Part shown: piece by piece, positions 60,890 to 64,000 of the stretch
Layout of the letters: each line of letters starts with the position of its first letter
Position numbering within the stretch: position 1 is the first letter of the stretch
Assembly (NCBI RefSeq): GCF_003384935.1
Contig: NZ_QTTQ01000011.1
Span: 310,001-374,000, forward strand
Direction of reading: 5' to 3'
Source: Lutibacter oceani
GTDB taxonomy: Bacteria; Bacteroidota; Bacteroidia; Flavobacteriales; Flavobacteriaceae
DNA length: 64,000 nucleotides
The notes under the pieces: generated by a model
The model's input: the letters and a program-made list of their open reading frames with translations, nothing else
The model's database searches: none
What the model was told of the DNA's origin: nothing
Position numbers and translations under genes: made by a program

Positions 60890-63800
60890 ATGAAAAATAT
60901 AATATATACATTCAGAACATATATGTTGCTAGTAGTTTTATTCGCAACAACAATAAGCTATTCACAAATAGTATTAAATACTTCACCAAACATAAATACA
61001 TGTAATTTAAGTGGAGATAATGTAACAGTTTCTGTTCCAACAGAAATATTAACAGGAGATAATATTGCTTTAAATATTACCTTACCAGGTAGTTATGATG
61101 CCGGTTGTACAAAAACAGTTAGCATTACTAAATCATCAAATTTAGTTTTTCAAAGTTCAGGAGCTATTCCATTTACTGATATGGGAGGTGGAATTTATCA
61201 AAATGATGCTTCACCTACTTTAAACGGAAACGATGGACAAAATTTTAATGTCTTTTTTAAATTCCCTAATTATACAACTTGTAACGGGACAGTAGGTACT
61301 TTTGATGTTACAGTAACTTTAGATTGCGCAGGTGTTATAACAACTTGCACAACTTCAGTAAATGTAATTGCAAGAGCTGCAAATTATTGGTCTTTAACTA
61401 AAGAATTTGTAACTGGAGATTTAACTTGTGGAATTTCAAAATGGAGAATTAAATTAAATCATAACAATCCTAATGGGGCTGGACTTGGAAATTATAGAAT
61501 TGTTGGAACCATTAGCGAAAGTGCATTAGTTACAGTGCCTATTGTTGGAACTGCTTCTTATTCTGTATCAAATAACGGTGCATCTAATGGAACTTGGTAT
61601 TATAATGTTTATTTACAAAATTGTGCACCTGATGGAAGTTCAATAACAAATATTGCAGATTACAGTTTTGCTTTAGGCGATGGTACTTGTGGAACAATGG
61701 CAGGTTCAGTTACAGATACTTCGCCCCCATTGGCGAGTCCAAATGCATCTATTTCATTCACTAAATCGGTATCAAATCCAACTTATACAAATTTAACGCC
61801 TGGTTGTGATGCTCGTTATTATATTTCAGTATGTAATAATGGAAATGTACCTTGGACTGATTTACAAATTACAGATAATTTAAATATTCCCGGTATTAGC
61901 ATTACAGGAATGAATCTTGGTGGCTGGACTTCATCACCTACTGTGCCACCTTATCCTGCAACAACTTACACTTTTACCCGACCTGGTTTTATTTTAAACC
62001 CAGGAGAATGCACAACAATTTATATTGATTTTATAATAGATGCTGGCGCAACAATTGGAAGCACAATTAGTAATACTGCATATTTAAGTTATACTGCCGC
62101 TGGAACAGGTGGAGCTCCTGGAGGACTTCCAGTTGACCCTTGCCCTGGAATTAGTTGCCCAACAATAGATACAACAATTCAAAATACTGAAGATGATGCG
62201 GAATTTATTGTAGAAGCACCTAAATCGATTCCTTCAATAAAAAAATGTATTGTTGATCCACCAAATGCACTTGTTCCTCCAATTTACCAAATTGGCGATG
62301 TAATTACATATAGCATTATGGCAGGAAATTCAGGTGCTGCAGATTTAAACACAGTAATAAATGACGCATTTGGAATTCCTCAAAATTTACAAATAGTACC
62401 CGGATCAAGTGTTTTCGAATATTATCCTAACCAAAATGCTGGTTATAAAAATAGTTGTAATCCACCATTTGGAGCACCAGTTCCTCCACCATTTCCTGTA
62501 TCGGAAGATGCAACTGATTTACAAAATCCATTTTGGAATATCTCTAATATGCCTGGAATTTGTGAATGGAATAAATCTAATTTTTTAATTATCACTTTTG
62601 ATGCTGTAATATTACCACAATTATCTGGCACAAAAACAAATACTGCAACTGTTCCTTTCGGACCAAGTAGTTTAAGTAGCTCGGTAAATTACAGTATAGA
62701 TCAGGTTGGTATTTTAGGGATTTTTAAAGAAGCCGATGCAGAAATTGTTGAAAACGGACAATCATTCAACTATATTATTACAGTTTCTAATAATGGAAGT
62801 GTACCTTTAGATAACATTGTAATTACAGATCTTTTACCTGATTGTATTTCAATAAATGGACAAATTTCCATAGAAGATGAGTTTGCAACTCCAATTCCGT
62901 TTACAACATCAGGAGGTTTAATCATAAACATTAATTCTTCCACACAAATTATGCCTGGAAATGATTTTACAATCACTATTCCAGTTGTTAAATCTGGAGG
63001 AGGAAATTGTTGTAATGAAAGTGTTTCTGTAACTGCAGAAATGACAACTTCAGGAATTGAATTAAATGCAAATTATGGAAGCGAAGAAGCCCCAGCAGCT
63101 TGTGTAACGGGAACAGAATGTTGTGATATTGAAGATTTTGAAGCTTCAATTCAAGAACATAACGGTTCTTTTAATGTTACTATAAATGGAGGAAGTGTTC
63201 CTTTACAAGAAGTAGAAATATCCATGGTGGATTACCATATCGAATATTCTGAAGAAGCTTGTAAACCAACTGATTTAGGTGTTTTTGGTACTTTAACAAC
63301 TTCAACTCCAAATCTTAGTAATTTAATTTTAAATGCTGGAGATAATGGGACAAGCAGTTTAGCGTGGTTGTTAGGAAATCCTTCCATTATAAATTCATCA
63401 GTTAATTTAGATATTTTATATCCTGATGTTTTAAATTTAGACTGTTGTGATGTAGCTTTCTATTTCTGTTTAAAAGTAAAGGTTAAAGATGTAAACTGTA
63501 ATGTTTGCGAAAAAATTATTTGTTTTTCATCTGATGATCAGCAAAATAACCCAGAGCCCTGCGAAATTGACATCAAACCATTTGACCAAGGTCAAAAATA
63601 TTGTATAGGAGATACTATTAATTTAAATTGGTCTGGTACTACACCAACTGGTCAAGTTAATATCTCATTATTTGACAATACAAACGGAGTAGTTTATTCA
63701 GTTTTAGCTACTGGAATTCCAAATACTGGTGCATTTACATATACCATTCCACCATCATTACCTTGTGACCCTCCAAGATCGTGGTCATTAATTGTTGAAG

Positions 63801-64000
63801 ATGCTGAAAAATTATGCTTTGATAGAAGTGATCCATTTATTATTGAATGTTGCAATCAACATGGAGATTGTGATTGCGGAGAATGGTTAACAAATAGTGT
63901 TTTAATAAAATGGGATACTAAACAAACTCCATATAAACCAAACCAAAAAATAAACTATCAAAACTATCTTGAAAAGCAATTGGATTGTGGTAACGAAATT
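60890..64000 (+). CDS. Large secreted DUF11-repeat protein with cysteine-rich module (3' end beyond window)
   Basis: The frame is open from ATG 60890 to the right edge, 1037 residues without a stop. A signal peptide (1-26, ending TTISYS|QI) is followed by beta-rich domains. There are at least three DUF11-like repeats (about 290-430, 450-600 and 611-740, each with a (A/S)NxGxxxL or NNGxVPxxDLxITD pattern). A cysteine-rich module (744-885) closely matches the end of the upstream protein. A Ser/Thr-rich, KNH-like Ig domain follows (890-995), then a Cys-rich link (CCNQHGDCDCGEW). A long surface fibre or adhesin is inferred. A T9SS C-terminal signal, if present, is out of view. Confidence 0.8.
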   Translation, partial: MKNIIYTFRTYMLLVVLFATTISYSQIVLNTSPNINTCNLSGDNVTVSVPTEILTGDNIALNITLPGSYDAGCTKTVSITKSSNLVFQSSGAIPFTDMGGGIYQNDASPTLNGNDGQNFNVFFKFPNYTTCNGTVGTFDVTVTLDCAGVITTCTTSVNVIARAANYWSLTKEFVTGDLTCGISKWRIKLNHNNPNGAGLGNYRIVGTISESALVTVPIVGTASYSVSNNGASNGTWYYNVYLQNCAPDGSSITNIADYSFALGDGTCGTMAGSVTDTSPPLASPNASISFTKSVSNPTYTNLTPGCDARYYISVCNNGNVPWTDLQITDNLNIPGISITGMNLGGWTSSPTVPPYPATTYTFTRPGFILNPGECTTIYIDFIIDAGATIGSTISNTAYLSYTAAGTGGAPGGLPVDPCPGISCPTIDTTIQNTEDDAEFIVEAPKSIPSIKKCIVDPPNALVPPIYQIGDVITYSIMAGNSGAADLNTVINDAFGIPQNLQIVPGSSVFEYYPNQNAGYKNSCNPPFGAPVPPPFPVSEDATDLQNPFWNISNMPGICEWNKSNFLIITFDAVILPQLSGTKTNTATVPFGPSSLSSSVNYSIDQVGILGIFKEADAEIVENGQSFNYIITVSNNGSVPLDNIVITDLLPDCISINGQISIEDEFATPIPFTTSGGLIININSSTQIMPGNDFTITIPVVKSGGGNCCNESVSVTAEMTTSGIELNANYGSEEAPAACVTGTECCDIEDFEASIQEHNGSFNVTINGGSVPLQEVEISMVDYHIEYSEEACKPTDLGVFGTLTTSTPNLSNLILNAGDNGTSSLAWLLGNPSIINSSVNLDILYPDVLNLDCCDVAFYFCLKVKVKDVNCNVCEKIICFSSDDQQNNPEPCEIDIKPFDQGQKYCIGDTINLNWSGTTPTGQVNISLFDNTNGVVYSVLATGIPNTGAFTYTIPPSLPCDPPRSWSLIVEDAEKLCFDRSDPFIIECCNQHGDCDCGEWLTNSVLIKWDTKQTPYKPNQKINYQNYLEKQLDCGNEI

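Noticed and set aside
60817-61005. Plus-strand frame of 62 codons spanning the end of the barrel gene and start of the DUF11 gene
   Set aside because: It overlaps two well-supported frames with signal peptide and family features and has no coding character of its own.
1-64000. CRISPR array, prophage, restriction or toxin-antitoxin defence island
   Set aside because: I saw no regularly spaced direct repeats, no phage structural or integrase genes, and no nuclease-methylase or toxin pairs. The only nuclease of mobile type is the single GIY-YIG gene.

Overview
The window is a low-GC (roughly 30 percent by eye) chromosomal segment from a member of the Bacteroidota, most likely family Flavobacteriaceae. 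Support comes from the gene families (DUF4293, a BT_3928-type protein, DUF1599, GYDIA-type GHMP kinase, a class II HMG-CoA reductase mevalonate pathway, LytTR/LytS pairs, POT transporters), from many -7 elements of the form TAnnTTTG, and from the near absence of Shine-Dalgarno sequences. There is one tRNA (Phe, GAA), no rRNA, no CRISPR array, no prophage and no classical insertion sequence. No gene-free stretch exceeds about 300 bases.

Layout. 1-2.9 kb: ammonium transporter (cut by the left edge) and PII protein behind a promoter with two dyads, then a fluoride channel and a DoxX-like membrane protein. 3-9.7 kb: DUF1599 protein, LOG phosphoribohydrolase, folP, a lipoprotein, the c-di-AMP synthase cdaA, an ABC exporter, truA and a phosphodiesterase. 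9.7-14.6 kb: a TPR histidine kinase with its LuxR-type regulator, DUF4293 and rho. 14.8-22.5 kb: a long minus-strand run for envelope biogenesis (PpiD-like foldase, CorC/HlyC protein, LptC, TPR protein, outer-membrane barrel, coaX). 22.6-24.2 kb: tRNA-Phe, an acidic small protein and rluB. 24.3-27.4 kb: UbiA-type prenyltransferase, mevalonate kinase and diphosphomevalonate decarboxylase. 27.4-29.8 kb: LytS/LytTR pair facing a half-size ExbB/TolQ-like protein. 30-32 kb: esterase and thiamine pyrophosphokinase.

32-37.7 kb holds a catabolic island: glycerate kinase, a GH13_18 sugar phosphorylase and a sodium/solute symporter in one tight operon, facing a LacI regulator with a perfect GCAAACGTTTGC operator between them. 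The combination predicts uptake and phosphorolysis of a glycerate-containing glucoside, best guess glucosylglycerate. 37.7-41.6 kb holds the second mevalonate locus (HMG-CoA reductase and GYDIA kinase), interrupted by a GIY-YIG nuclease gene framed by inverted repeats. 41.8-49.1 kb is a peptide-use cluster: a DPP IV-like peptidase and three consecutive POT transporters. 49.2-58.5 kb: thioredoxin-like protein, ComEC, a DUF302-like secreted protein, lpxB, surE, a Tsp/Prc protease and an OppC-like permease.

The right end (58.8-64 kb) carries two adjacent secreted proteins: an outer-membrane barrel with Ig-like and cysteine-rich domains, and a large DUF11-repeat protein that runs off the window. 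Both contain the same cysteine-rich module, which I do not recognise as a named family. This pair is the best candidate for an undescribed surface system.

Several longest-ORF starts overlap a -7 promoter element. For those genes I chose the next downstream start and say so in the entry.
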